Source: an uncultured Muribaculaceae bacterium (GTDB lineage: Bacteria; Bacteroidota; Bacteroidia; Bacteroidales; Muribaculaceae). From it: 64,000 bases of DNA. The notes under the pieces were generated by a model. The model ran no database searches. It was not told the DNA's origin and saw only the letters and a program-made list of their open reading frames with translations. Below, piece by piece: positions 15,605 to 23,316 of this stretch; positions within the stretch are counted from its first letter, which is position 1, and each line of letters begins with the position of its first letter. The position numbers were made by a program, and so were the translations under genes. The DNA is taken from contig CAJURN010000017.1 in the NCBI GenBank assembly GCA_910589055.1, positions 4,297-68,296 of the forward strand, read 5' to 3'.

Positions 15605-17819
15605 CTTTTACGCCTTTTACGGTTTTGATTTTCTTTATAAGCTGGTTGAGTGCCGAGGTGTCGTTGACGCCCACCACGAGCACGCCTTGGAAAAGCCCGT
15701 CGTTCGAGTCGATTGAAATACTCCTGAGCGATACGTTCTTTTCCTTGTTGATTATGGAAGTTATGTTGGTGACAATGCCGATGTCGTCCTTGCCGACCAC
15801 GCGCAGCGTTGCGGCGAACTGAGCGCCCAGCTTTCCGCTCCAACGCGTGCGGATAAGGCGATAGGGATACTTCTCGCGTATGTTGGCCGCATTGGGACAG
15901 TCGGTGCGGTGGATTTTAATGACGCCCTCAGCCGACACGAAGCCGAATACGTCGTCGCCGTAGATGGGGTTGCAGCATTTGGCAAGGCGGTAGTTTATGC
16001 CCTTGATGTCGTTGCCTATCACGAGTACATCGCTGCCGGAGTGGTCGCCGCTCTCGTCGGAGCTGTCGCCCTGGGGCGACTGGAACATGAATTCGCTGGC
16101 CGACACTCTTTCGGCGGCTTCCTCAGCCGGATTTTTCTTTTCGATGAAGCTGAGATATGTGTCGATGATGTCGTTGATTTCAAGGTCGCCGTTGCCCAGG
16201 GCGCTGTAAAATTCGGTGATGGTCTTGAATCCCATCTTTGCCACGGTGCGGCTCACAATGCCTTCGTCCACTTCAATCTTGCGGTTCTTGAAGCGGCGTT
16301 GCATCAGCTCCTTGCCGAGGTCGGCCGAGCGGCTCTCGTTTTCCTTGAGCATGGCGCGAATCTTGTTGCGCGCCTTTGATGTCACCACAATCGACAGCCA
16401 GTCGCGGCTCGGCTCCTGCGAGGGGGATGTGAACACCTCCACGGTGTCGCCGCTGCACAGGCGGTAGTTGAGCTTGCGGTTCTTGCCGTTGACGCGTCCG
16501 CCGGTACATTGGGAGCCTACACGCGTGTGGATGTTGAAGGCGAAATCAAGAAGGCTCGCGCCCTGCGGGAGTTTGTAGAGGTCGCCTTTGGGGGTGAACA
16601 CGAAAACCTCGCGCGAGTACACATCCATCTTGAAGTTCTTGATAAGCTCCATCGGGCCGGTCTCGGCTGCCTCGAGGATGTCGCGCACGTTGTTCATCCA
16701 TGCGTCAAGGCTGCTCTCGCTCTTGATGCCTTTGTATTTCCAGTGTGCCGCAAGACCTTTCTCGGCAATCACGTCCATGCGTCGCGAACGTATCTGTACC
16801 TCGACCCAACGCTCCTGCGGGCCGTTGACGGTGATGTGTAGCGATTCGTATCCGTTGGTCTTGGGTATCGAGAGCCAGTCTTTCAGTCGCTTGGGATTGG
16901 GCTGGTACATGTCGGTGACGATGGAGTAGGCGAGCCAGCACTCGCTCTTCTCGCGTTCGGGAGCCACGTCGAGCACGATGCGGATTGCAAACAGGTCGTA
17001 GATGTCTTCCACGCTGTTGTGCTGTTTCTTCATCTTGTTCCAGATGGAGTAGATGGACTTCGTGCGGCCCTTGATTTCAAACTTCAGTCCTTCAGCCTCG
17101 AGTTTTTCCTTCACCGGGGCGATGAACTCGGCTATGTACGCGTCGCGCTTGACTTTTGTCTCATTGAGCTCGCGGGCGATGCGGGTGTACATCTCGCGGT
17201 TGCTGTATTTCAGCGACATATCCTCGAGCTCCGACTTGATGGCATACAGGCCGAGTCGGTGGGCCAGAGGGGCGTAGAGATAGTTGGCCTCGTAGGCGAG
17301 GTCATGCACGAGCTTTTCGTTGGGATGATGGTTGACGGCTCGCATGAGTGCCAGTCGGTCAACAATCATTATTATGATAACGCGGATGTCTTCGGCGAAT
17401 GTGAGCAGCAGCTTTCGGAAGTTGTCGCTCTCAACCGATGCGCTGCGGCTGTAAAGTGTGGCGACCTTTGTAAGGCCGGTGACGAGTTTGAGCACGTCGT
17501 CGCCCCACTGTTCTTTCAGCATGGCGGGTGTGTACTCCGATTTCTCGCCGCAAAGAGGTGCCAGAAGCACGGCCACAATCATGTTGCGGTCGGGGCCGAG
17601 TGTATCGCACAGTGCCGCGGCGGTGCGCAGGCGCATCAGCACGGTATTGAATCCGAAGCGGTCGCGGCCGATAGCACCACGTTCGGCTGCCTCGGACATG
17701 AGGCTGCGGATGCGGCGGAAATCGTCGGGCTCGGCCATGTCGCGCGCATGCCGCATGATTCCGCGGCACAGCGTGCGCAGGTCGTGCGCCTCGTCTTCGG
17801 TAAAATATCTGTCGGTCAT
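15585..17819 (-). CDS. relA: RelA/SpoT-family (p)ppGpp synthetase with inactivated hydrolase motif
   Basis: 744 residues with the full long-RSH layout: pseudo-HD domain (about 15-180), synthetase (about 230-370; GRTKSIYSIWNKMKKQ, IYDLFAIRIVLD, RLKDWLSIPKTNGYESLHIT and EKGLAAHWKYK), TGS (about 415-475), helical and conserved-cysteine regions (LAKCCNPIYGDDVFGF) and ACT (about 670-740). In the hydrolase part the expected HDxxED segment reads LLAPLCGEK (about residues 85-93), so metal ligands are lost. The synthetase keeps the R-x-K-D loop usually found in bifunctional enzymes. It should therefore make but not degrade (p)ppGpp. A promoter-like TATATTTG lies 35 bases upstream. Confidence 0.9.
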   Translation of the reverse strand: MTDRYFTEDEAHDLRTLCRGIMRHARDMAEPDDFRRIRSLMSEAAERGAIGRDRFGFNTVLMRLRTAAALCDTLGPDRNMIVAVLLAPLCGEKSEYTPAMLKEQWGDDVLKLVTGLTKVATLYSRSASVESDNFRKLLLTFAEDIRVIIIMIVDRLALMRAVNHHPNEKLVHDLAYEANYLYAPLAHRLGLYAIKSELEDMSLKYSNREMYTRIARELNETKVKRDAYIAEFIAPVKEKLEAEGLKFEIKGRTKSIYSIWNKMKKQHNSVEDIYDLFAIRIVLDVAPEREKSECWLAYSIVTDMYQPNPKRLKDWLSIPKTNGYESLHITVNGPQERWVEVQIRSRRMDVIAEKGLAAHWKYKGIKSESSLDAWMNNVRDILEAAETGPMELIKNFKMDVYSREVFVFTPKGDLYKLPQGASLLDFAFNIHTRVGSQCTGGRVNGKNRKLNYRLCSGDTVEVFTSPSQEPSRDWLSIVVTSKARNKIRAMLKENESRSADLGKELMQRRFKNRKIEVDEGIVSRTVAKMGFKTITEFYSALGNGDLEINDIIDTYLSFIEKKNPAEEAAERVSASEFMFQSPQGDSSDESGDHSGSDVLVIGNDIKGINYRLAKCCNPIYGDDVFGFVSAEGVIKIHRTDCPNAANIREKYPYRLIRTRWSGKLGAQFAATLRVVGKDDIGIVTNITSIINKEKNVSLRSISIDSNDGLFQGVLVVGVNDTSALNQLIKKIKTVKGVKDVQRNK

Positions 17820-17853
17820 AGCGTTTATATAATTACAAACCTACATAATCCTG

Positions 17854-17861
17854 CAAATATA
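17854..17861 (-). promoter_or_regulatory. -7 box for relA
   Basis: On the minus strand TATATTTG, 35 bases upstream of the relA start. It abuts the 14-bp tandem repeat at 17878-17911, which occupies the -33 region. Confidence 0.55.
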
Positions 17862-17877
17862 CGAATAAAGATGAAAG

Positions 17878-17911
17878 GATTAAAGATTAAGGATTAAAGA
17901 TTAAGGATTAT
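17878..17911. repeat. 14-bp tandem repeat, about 2.4 copies
   Basis: GGATTAAAGATTAA repeats in tandem. Thirteen bases of the unit (GGATTAAAGATTA) recur at 32465-32477. The position is just upstream of the relA promoter box. Confidence 0.7.
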
Positions 17912-17946
17912 TAAAAGGAGTGGAATGGTTCTCTTTGCCGAATGAC

Positions 17947-18954
17947 TTATTCCGGGCGTATCATCGACTGGCGGTAATGGTAGCCTGTCCTGTATAAATG
18001 TTTCAAATCGTCGGAAAGAAAAGAACGCTCAATCATGGCATCAGCTTTTTTGTTTGCTGCGCTGAAACGTTTTATCTCCTGCATAACGAGTTTTTCAGGC
18101 AATCCTATTCTTCTTCCGAATTCTATGAAATCAGCTGCCGATACCTGCCGGGTGTCGGAAAGGTTCATGCCTTCCTTGAAGAGTCCTTTATCTAAAGCGA
18201 AAATTCGAGGTTCATATAATTGCAGAGAGGTGTTCACCAGGTCGTAGGCCGGTGATAGATGGTATTCCTTCCCGTCGCCGACAAGACTGAAATTTTTAAG
18301 ATGTGCATCGTCATTCAATGTCACGAAATTGAAAAGTACAACCTTGAAGAATCGTAGGATATCGACCGGTGCTGACTTGACGTATTTTCGGATAATCTCG
18401 GCACATTCCTCATAGCTCCCGTTATTGTACTTGAAGTCGGAGCCGCCGTTGGCTCTTGTCAATCCCATCAGAGAGGCGAAATCTTCCTGAGCATGCTTTC
18501 CTCCCGGATGTACGTCAAACCGTCGTGTGATATATGCCATCTGGCCGTCATGGAAGAAGCAAAGTCCGTTAGCCGCCGTTTCTATTCCATAAATCTGAGA
18601 AGCCATCTGCATTGTCAGATTTTCGTTTGCCGCACAGTAATCATGATTGATTATCTGATAGCCGGTGGGGCGTGGCTTCAGTATGTATGTGCTTTGCTCA
18701 TCTTCTTTCGAATATCGGAGCTCTCCGTCCTCTCCTAATACAAGACCGAATTTAGGCTGGGCACCCGAAAGCGACAACCGTCCTACGTTCCTTATCGCAT
18801 CTCGCCCATCGGTGTTTGTTGATGCCGGCGAATCAAAATTCAATATATGGCCGACATGTCTGCCATCGAACAGTCTTTTCAATGCAGCAGGGGAGTAGGT
18901 GAAGTGTCCTTCGAGTAAAAGTGAGGGACACACGTTTATATCCTGTGGAATCAT
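17947..18954 (-). CDS. hipT: HipT-like serine/threonine kinase toxin (HipA C-terminal kinase)
   Basis: 335 residues with the HipA kinase fold but without the N-subdomain 1 that full HipA carries. The Gly-rich loop is LSLSGAQPK (about 60-68) with paired serines S61 and S63, the arrangement of the auto-phosphorylated S-x-S in E. coli O127 HipT. Lys93 (YILKPRP) is the likely ATP-binding Lys. The catalytic N-x-D-x-H motif is NDDAHLKN (214-221, probable base D216), and the metal-binding segment is SPAYDL. HipT phosphorylates tryptophanyl-tRNA synthetase; whether this homologue does is unknown. It is the third gene of hipB-hipS-hipT, 18 bases after hipS. Confidence 0.85.
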   Translation of the reverse strand: MIPQDINVCPSLLLEGHFTYSPAALKRLFDGRHVGHILNFDSPASTNTDGRDAIRNVGRLSLSGAQPKFGLVLGEDGELRYSKEDEQSTYILKPRPTGYQIINHDYCAANENLTMQMASQIYGIETAANGLCFFHDGQMAYITRRFDVHPGGKHAQEDFASLMGLTRANGGSDFKYNNGSYEECAEIIRKYVKSAPVDILRFFKVVLFNFVTLNDDAHLKNFSLVGDGKEYHLSPAYDLVNTSLQLYEPRIFALDKGLFKEGMNLSDTRQVSAADFIEFGRRIGLPEKLVMQEIKRFSAANKKADAMIERSFLSDDLKHLYRTGYHYRQSMIRPE

Positions 18955-18972
18955 GCGGTTAGGTCGGATGTA

Positions 18973-19308
18973 TTAATTGGTTGTCGTATTGATTGGTTTT
19001 ACCGTTACAGCTCCGACGGTGTCATGTTGAGCCGTCGCAAGAAGGATGCCGAAGTCATCGTTCTTGTCTATATGGTGCAGCGTGGATTGAATGGCTCGGT
19101 TCTCACCCTCGGAAAGAAGATTGAAAAAATAAGGAAACAATGTTTTTGACCTGTATTCTTCCTCCCTGAGTGGCATTGAAAGGCTTACTTCGGGATACTT
19201 TTTATCAAGGTACATCCTGTCGTACTTGAATATGTATTCACGCGGATTGTCATTCTCCGTCAATATGCCGGCCTCGATGCCGTTGACTAAAACTATACAT
19301 TTCCTCAT
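18973..19308 (-). CDS. hipS: HipS-like protein (stand-alone HipA N-terminal subdomain)
   Basis: 111 residues matching the N-terminal 'couple-hipA' domain: VLVNGIEAGILTE, then YIFKYDRMYLDKKYPEVSLS, MPLREEEYRS, LFPYFFNLLSEGENR and DDFGILLATAQHDTVGAVTV. In single-chain HipA this domain precedes the kinase; here it is a separate protein ending 18 bases before the kinase gene. In the characterised HipBST system HipS is the antitoxin and HipB boosts it (established for E. coli O127). Its start overlaps the hipB stop by one base (TGATG). A simple frameshift split is unlikely, because the kinase has its own start and the module matches the known tripartite order. Confidence 0.85.
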   Translation of the reverse strand: MRKCIVLVNGIEAGILTENDNPREYIFKYDRMYLDKKYPEVSLSMPLREEEYRSKTLFPYFFNLLSEGENRAIQSTLHHIDKNDDFGILLATAQHDTVGAVTVKPINTTTN

Positions 19309-19511
19309 CAGTCTTTCAATGTTACATCTATTTTCATACCAAGAGTGTCAAGAATAGCCATGATTGTCTGAATCTTGGCATTTCCGGCTCCTCGTTCTAT
19401 CGCTACCAACGTATTCAACCCCACGCCTGCCAATGAGGCAAGTATGGGCTGTGTTATGTTCAATGATTTTCGCCGCTCTTTGATTATTTCGCCTATTTTG
19501 TTATAATCCAT
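19308..19511 (-). CDS. hipB: HipB-like XRE-family DNA-binding protein
   Basis: 67 residues, essentially one helix-turn-helix (about 5-62): IGEIIKERRKSLNITQPILA, SLAGVGLNTLVAIERGAGNA, then KIQTIMAILDTLGMKIDVTL. The short beta-strand end is typical of HipB. It should repress its own operon through the three palindromes at 19520-19666 and assist neutralisation of HipT. It is the first gene of the module; hipS starts within its stop codon. It lacks the C-terminal extension of E. coli K-12 HipB. Confidence 0.88.
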   Translation of the reverse strand: MDYNKIGEIIKERRKSLNITQPILASLAGVGLNTLVAIERGAGNAKIQTIMAILDTLGMKIDVTLKD

Positions 19512-19519
19512 AGTGTGTG

Positions 19520-19542
19520 AAAATCACAGCCTATTGTGATTT
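19520..19542. promoter_or_regulatory. hip operator O1
   Basis: Palindrome AAAATCACA-N6-TGTGATTT. It lies between the -7 box and the hipB start codon, covering the probable transcription start. Confidence 0.75.
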
Positions 19543-19547
19543 CGCGG

Positions 19548-19577
19548 TAAAGATAGGGATTTTTCTCTAAATAACAA
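19548..19577 (-). promoter_or_regulatory. hipBST promoter
   Basis: On the minus strand TTG (19575-19577), a 19-bp spacer and TATCTTTA (19548-19555), one base from the TAnnTTTG consensus. Operators O1 and O2 lie on either side. Confidence 0.65.
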
Positions 19578-19580
19578 TAT

Positions 19581-19604
19581 AAAATCACAGTGTAGTGTGA
19601 TTTT
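19581..19604. promoter_or_regulatory. hip operator O2
   Basis: Perfect arms AAAATCACA and TGTGATTTT separated by GTGTAG. It sits just upstream of the -33 element, 61 bp from O1. Confidence 0.8.
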
Positions 19605-19642
19605 TGGCGAGTTGAATGAATAGTTAGTATATTCCCTTGTCG

Positions 19643-19666
19643 AAAATCACAATGTATTGTGATTTT
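19643..19666. promoter_or_regulatory. hip operator O3
   Basis: Perfect arms AAAATCACA and TGTGATTTT separated by ATGTAT, 62 bp from O2. Confidence 0.8.
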
Positions 19667-19678
19667 GGGATTGCATAT

Positions 19679-19721
19679 AGCCCCGACCAAATGCTGCATT
19701 AGCTGCGAGCTGGTCGGGGCT
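19679..19721 (-). terminator. Hairpin downstream of the DUF4595-like secreted protein gene
   Basis: AGCCCCGACCA pairs perfectly with TGGTCGGGGCT (11 bp) around a 21-base loop. There is no clear T-run, so termination is probable but not certain. It separates that gene from the hip operators. Confidence 0.55.
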
Positions 19722-19792
19722 GTGATTATTGTCGCCGCCATGCGGCTTCTTTTGTATTAAGGCTATGCCACTTCTGTTTTCTCTATTATTGA

Positions 19793-20734
19793 CTATTTTA
19801 CAAGAACTTTACGAGTCGTGTTGTCGGCTTTTACGATATATAGGCCGGGGGCAAGTCCTGTCAGGGGCATTTCGAGGCCTGTTGTGGTGTAGACCCGAGC
19901 CGCGGTGTACTCACCGCTTATTTCGATGCAGCCTTTGCCGCCGATAATCTGTATCGAAGATGAATCATCAATTTCGGGGGCTTCAATTCCGGCCACTTCT
20001 GTGTACTCGAATTCGTATATACCGTCGCCGTCATTGGAATTAGATATTGTCATTGACAGCACATATCCTTCGTCGTCGAGCTTGTAGTCGATTACGCCTA
20101 CGGGGTCGTCGAAATCGAAACGGCAGGAATATGGCAGTGTGCGGCTTCCATAACCGAAAAGTCCGGCGAAAGCAGCGGCACGCCATGCCCAGGCAGTATT
20201 GTTGATAATCATCGGAAGATACACCATTCCGCATTTGTTGGGGATATCGGTATAGGTGATTTCCGGGGTGCCGTTATACCAATAATCTGAATACAACTTT
20301 GTCGGGTTGCCGTCGGTTATTTCAAAATCTGTGCGGTCTTGGTCTTCGTCTAAGTAACCGTCAAACCAGGTGATGGCAGAGAGCAATCCGTTGTCATATT
20401 CCATTTTAACTCCTTCTATGAATTCGTATTCTCCGTTGTCGCCATAAATTGCAAGGTTGTCACTGTCAAGGTCTAAATATTGGGTTCCGTCGTCATAGTC
20501 GAAAAGGCCGGTTATTATCACCTTGGCATTGGAATATTCGAGAGTGTTGTCGAACTGAGGGTCGTCAGGTCTATGGTTGGCAAACTGTTTCCAATTGGAA
20601 ACCCGACCCAAAGCATCGTATGTAATTGTAATAGTTTCTCCCTGGTCCACTAATGATACTTTAGATACCTTTCTCACGGCAAAAGCATTGAAAGACAGGC
20701 ATATCAAAGCTGCAGCAACAAAAATTTTCTTCAT
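19793..20734 (-). CDS. Secreted protein with type IX-like C-terminal sorting tail (DUF4595-like)
   Basis: About 313 residues from ATG 20734. The signal peptide MKKIFVAAALICLSFNAFA is followed by a beta-rich body containing ITITYDALGRVSNWKQF and repeated 'Y-x-N-x-x-L-x-x-I' strands, as in DUF4595 or RHS-like secreted proteins of Bacteroidales. The last 60 residues (ARVYTTTGLEMPLTGLAPGL, YIVKADNTTRKVLVK) resemble a type IX secretion sorting domain. It is probably surface-exposed or released; function unknown. A longer reading upstream lacks a signal peptide at its start. Confidence 0.7.
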   Translation of the reverse strand: MKKIFVAAALICLSFNAFAVRKVSKVSLVDQGETITITYDALGRVSNWKQFANHRPDDPQFDNTLEYSNAKVIITGLFDYDDGTQYLDLDSDNLAIYGDNGEYEFIEGVKMEYDNGLLSAITWFDGYLDEDQDRTDFEITDGNPTKLYSDYWYNGTPEITYTDIPNKCGMVYLPMIINNTAWAWRAAAFAGLFGYGSRTLPYSCRFDFDDPVGVIDYKLDDEGYVLSMTISNSNDGDGIYEFEYTEVAGIEAPEIDDSSSIQIIGGKGCIEISGEYTAARVYTTTGLEMPLTGLAPGLYIVKADNTTRKVLVK

Positions 20735-20836
20735 AAAGTTTTTTTCCTTGCAAAATAAAGAAATATCTGCATGGGAAAATAGGTCACTCAATGCGACATT
20801 GCCGCATTGATGTGGAAAAAATGTCTCGTATTGGAT

Positions 20837-22150
20837 TTATCCTCCGATGCGGAGGTAGCGGAAGCCGAGGGATTCGAGTTCGGCGCGGTTGTAGATGTTG
20901 CGGCCGTCGACAATGATGCGTCCGGGCATGAGCCGGCTTATCTCGGTCCATGAAGGCATGCGGAACTGGCGCCATTCGGTGAGCAGGGCGAGTACGTCGG
21001 CTCCTGTTGCGGCATCGTAGAGATTACGGCAGTAGGTCACGGAATCACCGAGTCGGCGGCGACATTCGTCCATAGCCACGGGGTCGAATACGCGCACTGT
21101 CGCTCCGGCGGCGAGCAGTTTCTCAATCACAACGAGAGAGGGTGCCTCGCGCATGTCGTCGGTTTCGGGCTTGAAAGCCAGTCCGAGTACGGCCACTGTA
21201 AGGCCGTGCAGGTCGCCACCGCATGCTGTGAGTATCTTGTTGAAAACGACCGATTTTTGCCGCTCGTTGACGCGCTCGACGGCCTCAACCACCTCCATGC
21301 GGTAGCCATGTTCGAGTCCGGTGTGAGCCAGAGCCTTGACATCTTTGGGGAAGCATGAGCCTCCGTAGCCACAACCGGCATAGAGGAATTTCTTTCCGAT
21401 GCGGTCGTCGGAGCCTATTCCGGCACGTACGCTGTCGACATTTGCTCCAACAAGCTCGCACAGGTTGGCTATGTCGTTCATGAATGAGATTCGTGTGGCG
21501 AGCATCGCGTTGGCGGCGTATTTCGTCATTTCCGCACTCGGAATATCCATGAAAATCACGCGGAAATTCTGAATCAGGAAAGGATGGTAGAGGCGGCTCA
21601 GGACATCGCGGGCTTTCTCACTGTCCACGCCCACGACCACGCGGTCGGGCGACATGAAGTCTTTTATGGCTGCCCCTTCCTTCAAAAATTCAGGGTTGGA
21701 AGCTACGTCGAAGGGAATGTTTTCGCCGCGGGCTGCAAGCTCCTCGAGTATGGCAGTGCGGACCTTTTGCGAAGTTCCCACGGGTACGGTGCTTTTTACG
21801 ACGAAGATTGTGTATTTGCGGATATTGCGGCCGAATTGACGGGCGGCTTCGAGAACATATTTCAGGTCGGCACTTCCGTCCTCATCCGGAGGAGTCCCTA
21901 CGGCGCAGAACACGGCTTCGACCCGGTCGAGCGCTTCAACCATGTCGGTTGAGAAATGCAGACGTCCGTACTGCACGTTGCGCTTCACGAGTTCTTCCAG
22001 CCCCGGCTCATAAATAGTCATCTCGCCTCGGCGCAGACGTTCGATTTTGCTGCTGTCGATGTCGACGCAGGTCACGTCAGAACCCATTTCGGCGAAACAG
22101 GTTCCGCTCACGAGTCCTACATATCCGGTGCCGAGGATGAGAATGTTCAT
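20837..22150 (-). CDS. ugd: UDP-glucose 6-dehydrogenase
   Basis: 437 residues. The Rossmann motif is GTGYVGLVSGTCFAEMG, and the catalytic Cys lies in YGGSCFPKDVKAL. It contains the usual KSTVPVGTSQKVR and GLAFKPETDDMREAPSLVVI. It oxidises UDP-glucose to UDP-glucuronate with two NAD+ for capsule or other polysaccharides. It is the last gene of a four-gene minus-strand operon (wecC-wecG-wecB-ugd) and starts immediately after the wecB stop. Other UDP-sugar substrates (UDP-ManNAc, UDP-GalNAc) are less likely because a separate WecC is encoded here. Confidence 0.9.
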   Translation of the reverse strand: MNILILGTGYVGLVSGTCFAEMGSDVTCVDIDSSKIERLRRGEMTIYEPGLEELVKRNVQYGRLHFSTDMVEALDRVEAVFCAVGTPPDEDGSADLKYVLEAARQFGRNIRKYTIFVVKSTVPVGTSQKVRTAILEELAARGENIPFDVASNPEFLKEGAAIKDFMSPDRVVVGVDSEKARDVLSRLYHPFLIQNFRVIFMDIPSAEMTKYAANAMLATRISFMNDIANLCELVGANVDSVRAGIGSDDRIGKKFLYAGCGYGGSCFPKDVKALAHTGLEHGYRMEVVEAVERVNERQKSVVFNKILTACGGDLHGLTVAVLGLAFKPETDDMREAPSLVVIEKLLAAGATVRVFDPVAMDECRRRLGDSVTYCRNLYDAATGADVLALLTEWRQFRMPSWTEISRLMPGRIIVDGRNIYNRAELESLGFRYLRIGG

Positions 22151-23305
22151 TTACTTATGGGAGCGGATGAAGTCGATAATTCTTGCACAGGCGTTTCCGT
22201 CGCCGTAAGGGTTGGCGATGAGAGAGTTGGCGCGGTAGTATTCGCTGTCGTCGAGGAAACGCGACGCTTCGCCGGTGATTTTTGCGCGGTCGGTGCCGAC
22301 AAGGCGGATTGTTCCGGCCTCGAGGGCTTCGGGGCGCTCTGTCACCTCGCGCATCACAAGCACGGGCTTGCCGAGCGAGGGAGCTTCTTCCTGGATGCCG
22401 CCGCTGTCGGTTATGATGAGATAGGAGTTCATCATCATGTACACGAAGGGGAGGTATTCAAGCGGTTCGATGAAAAACACGTTGGCGCAGTCGGAATCCT
22501 TGAACACCTCGGCAATCGGACGGCGCACGTTGGGGTTGAGGTGCATGGGATACACGAAATCCACTTCCGGGTACTTGCTCGCAAGATCCTTGATTGCGTT
22601 GCAGATATTGAGGAATCCTTCGCCGAAATTTTCGCGGCGGTGTCCTGTCACGAGCACCATACGACGTCCCGAGTCAAGGCGGCTGCAGTCGTAGCCGCAT
22701 CCGCGGAGCGATTCGCGCAGTTCGGAATCCAGTTCGGGATTGGATTTTATCTTATCCACTACGATGTGGAGCGCGTCGATGACCGTGTTTCCGGTAACGG
22801 TTATGTCGTCCGACGACACATTTTCGGCCAGCAGGTTGTCGCGGCTCATTGCCGTGGGCGAGAAGTGCAGCGTGGCGATGCGTCCGGTGATGCGGCGGTT
22901 CATTTCCTCGGGCCACGGGGAATAGATGTCGCCGGTACGCAGTCCGGCTTCCACATGCCCCACGGGAATCTGAGCATAGAAAGCGCTCAGGGCTGCGGCG
23001 GTGGAGGTGGAAGTGTCGCCGTGGACAAGCACGATGTCGGGGCGGGATTCCTTCAGGACGTCGCGCATGCCTGTGAGGATGCGTGAGGTGACGTCGTAAA
23101 GATCCTGACCCGGTTGCATGATGTCCAGGTCGTAGTCGGGAGTTATTTCAAAGAGGTGGAGCACCTGGTCGAGCATCTGGCGGTGCTGTCCGGTTACGGC
23201 TACGACAGTCTCGAATTCCTCGGGATGCTGACGGAGGGCTTTCACCAGCGGAGCCATCTTGATAGCTTCGGGTCGGGTGCCGAAAATGAGCATTATTTTC
23301 TTCAT
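22151..23305 (-). CDS. wecB: UDP-N-acetylglucosamine 2-epimerase (non-hydrolysing)
   Basis: 384 residues from ATG 23305. Family motifs are FGTRPEAIKMAPLVKAL, VTGQHRQMLDQVLHLF, HVEAGLRTGDIYSPWPEEMN and GGIQEEAPSLGKPVLVMRE. It interconverts UDP-GlcNAc and UDP-ManNAc. Together with the adjacent WecC-type dehydrogenase it makes UDP-ManNAcA, the donor used by the WecG-type transferase next door. A 13-residue N-terminal extension is possible but does not fit the family. Confidence 0.92.
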   Translation of the reverse strand: MKKIMLIFGTRPEAIKMAPLVKALRQHPEEFETVVAVTGQHRQMLDQVLHLFEITPDYDLDIMQPGQDLYDVTSRILTGMRDVLKESRPDIVLVHGDTSTSTAAALSAFYAQIPVGHVEAGLRTGDIYSPWPEEMNRRITGRIATLHFSPTAMSRDNLLAENVSSDDITVTGNTVIDALHIVVDKIKSNPELDSELRESLRGCGYDCSRLDSGRRMVLVTGHRRENFGEGFLNICNAIKDLASKYPEVDFVYPMHLNPNVRRPIAEVFKDSDCANVFFIEPLEYLPFVYMMMNSYLIITDSGGIQEEAPSLGKPVLVMREVTERPEALEAGTIRLVGTDRAKITGEASRFLDDSEYYRANSLIANPYGDGNACARIIDFIRSHK

Positions 23306-23316
23306 AGGATAGAAAC

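Noticed and set aside
18973..19308. hipS considered as a fragment of a frameshifted hipA
   Set aside because: hipS has a coupled start in the hipB stop, and hipT has its own start 18 bases later. The layout equals the known HipBST order, so a split gene by recent mutation is less likely, although it is not excluded.
20789..20809. CAATGCG/CGCATTG hairpin after ugd considered as a terminator
   Set aside because: The stem is only 7 bp and has no adjacent T-run, so I did not list it as a feature.
21956..23086. 376-codon open frame on the plus strand opposite wecB and ugd
   Set aside because: It spans two well-supported minus-strand genes and shows no motif; a shadow frame.
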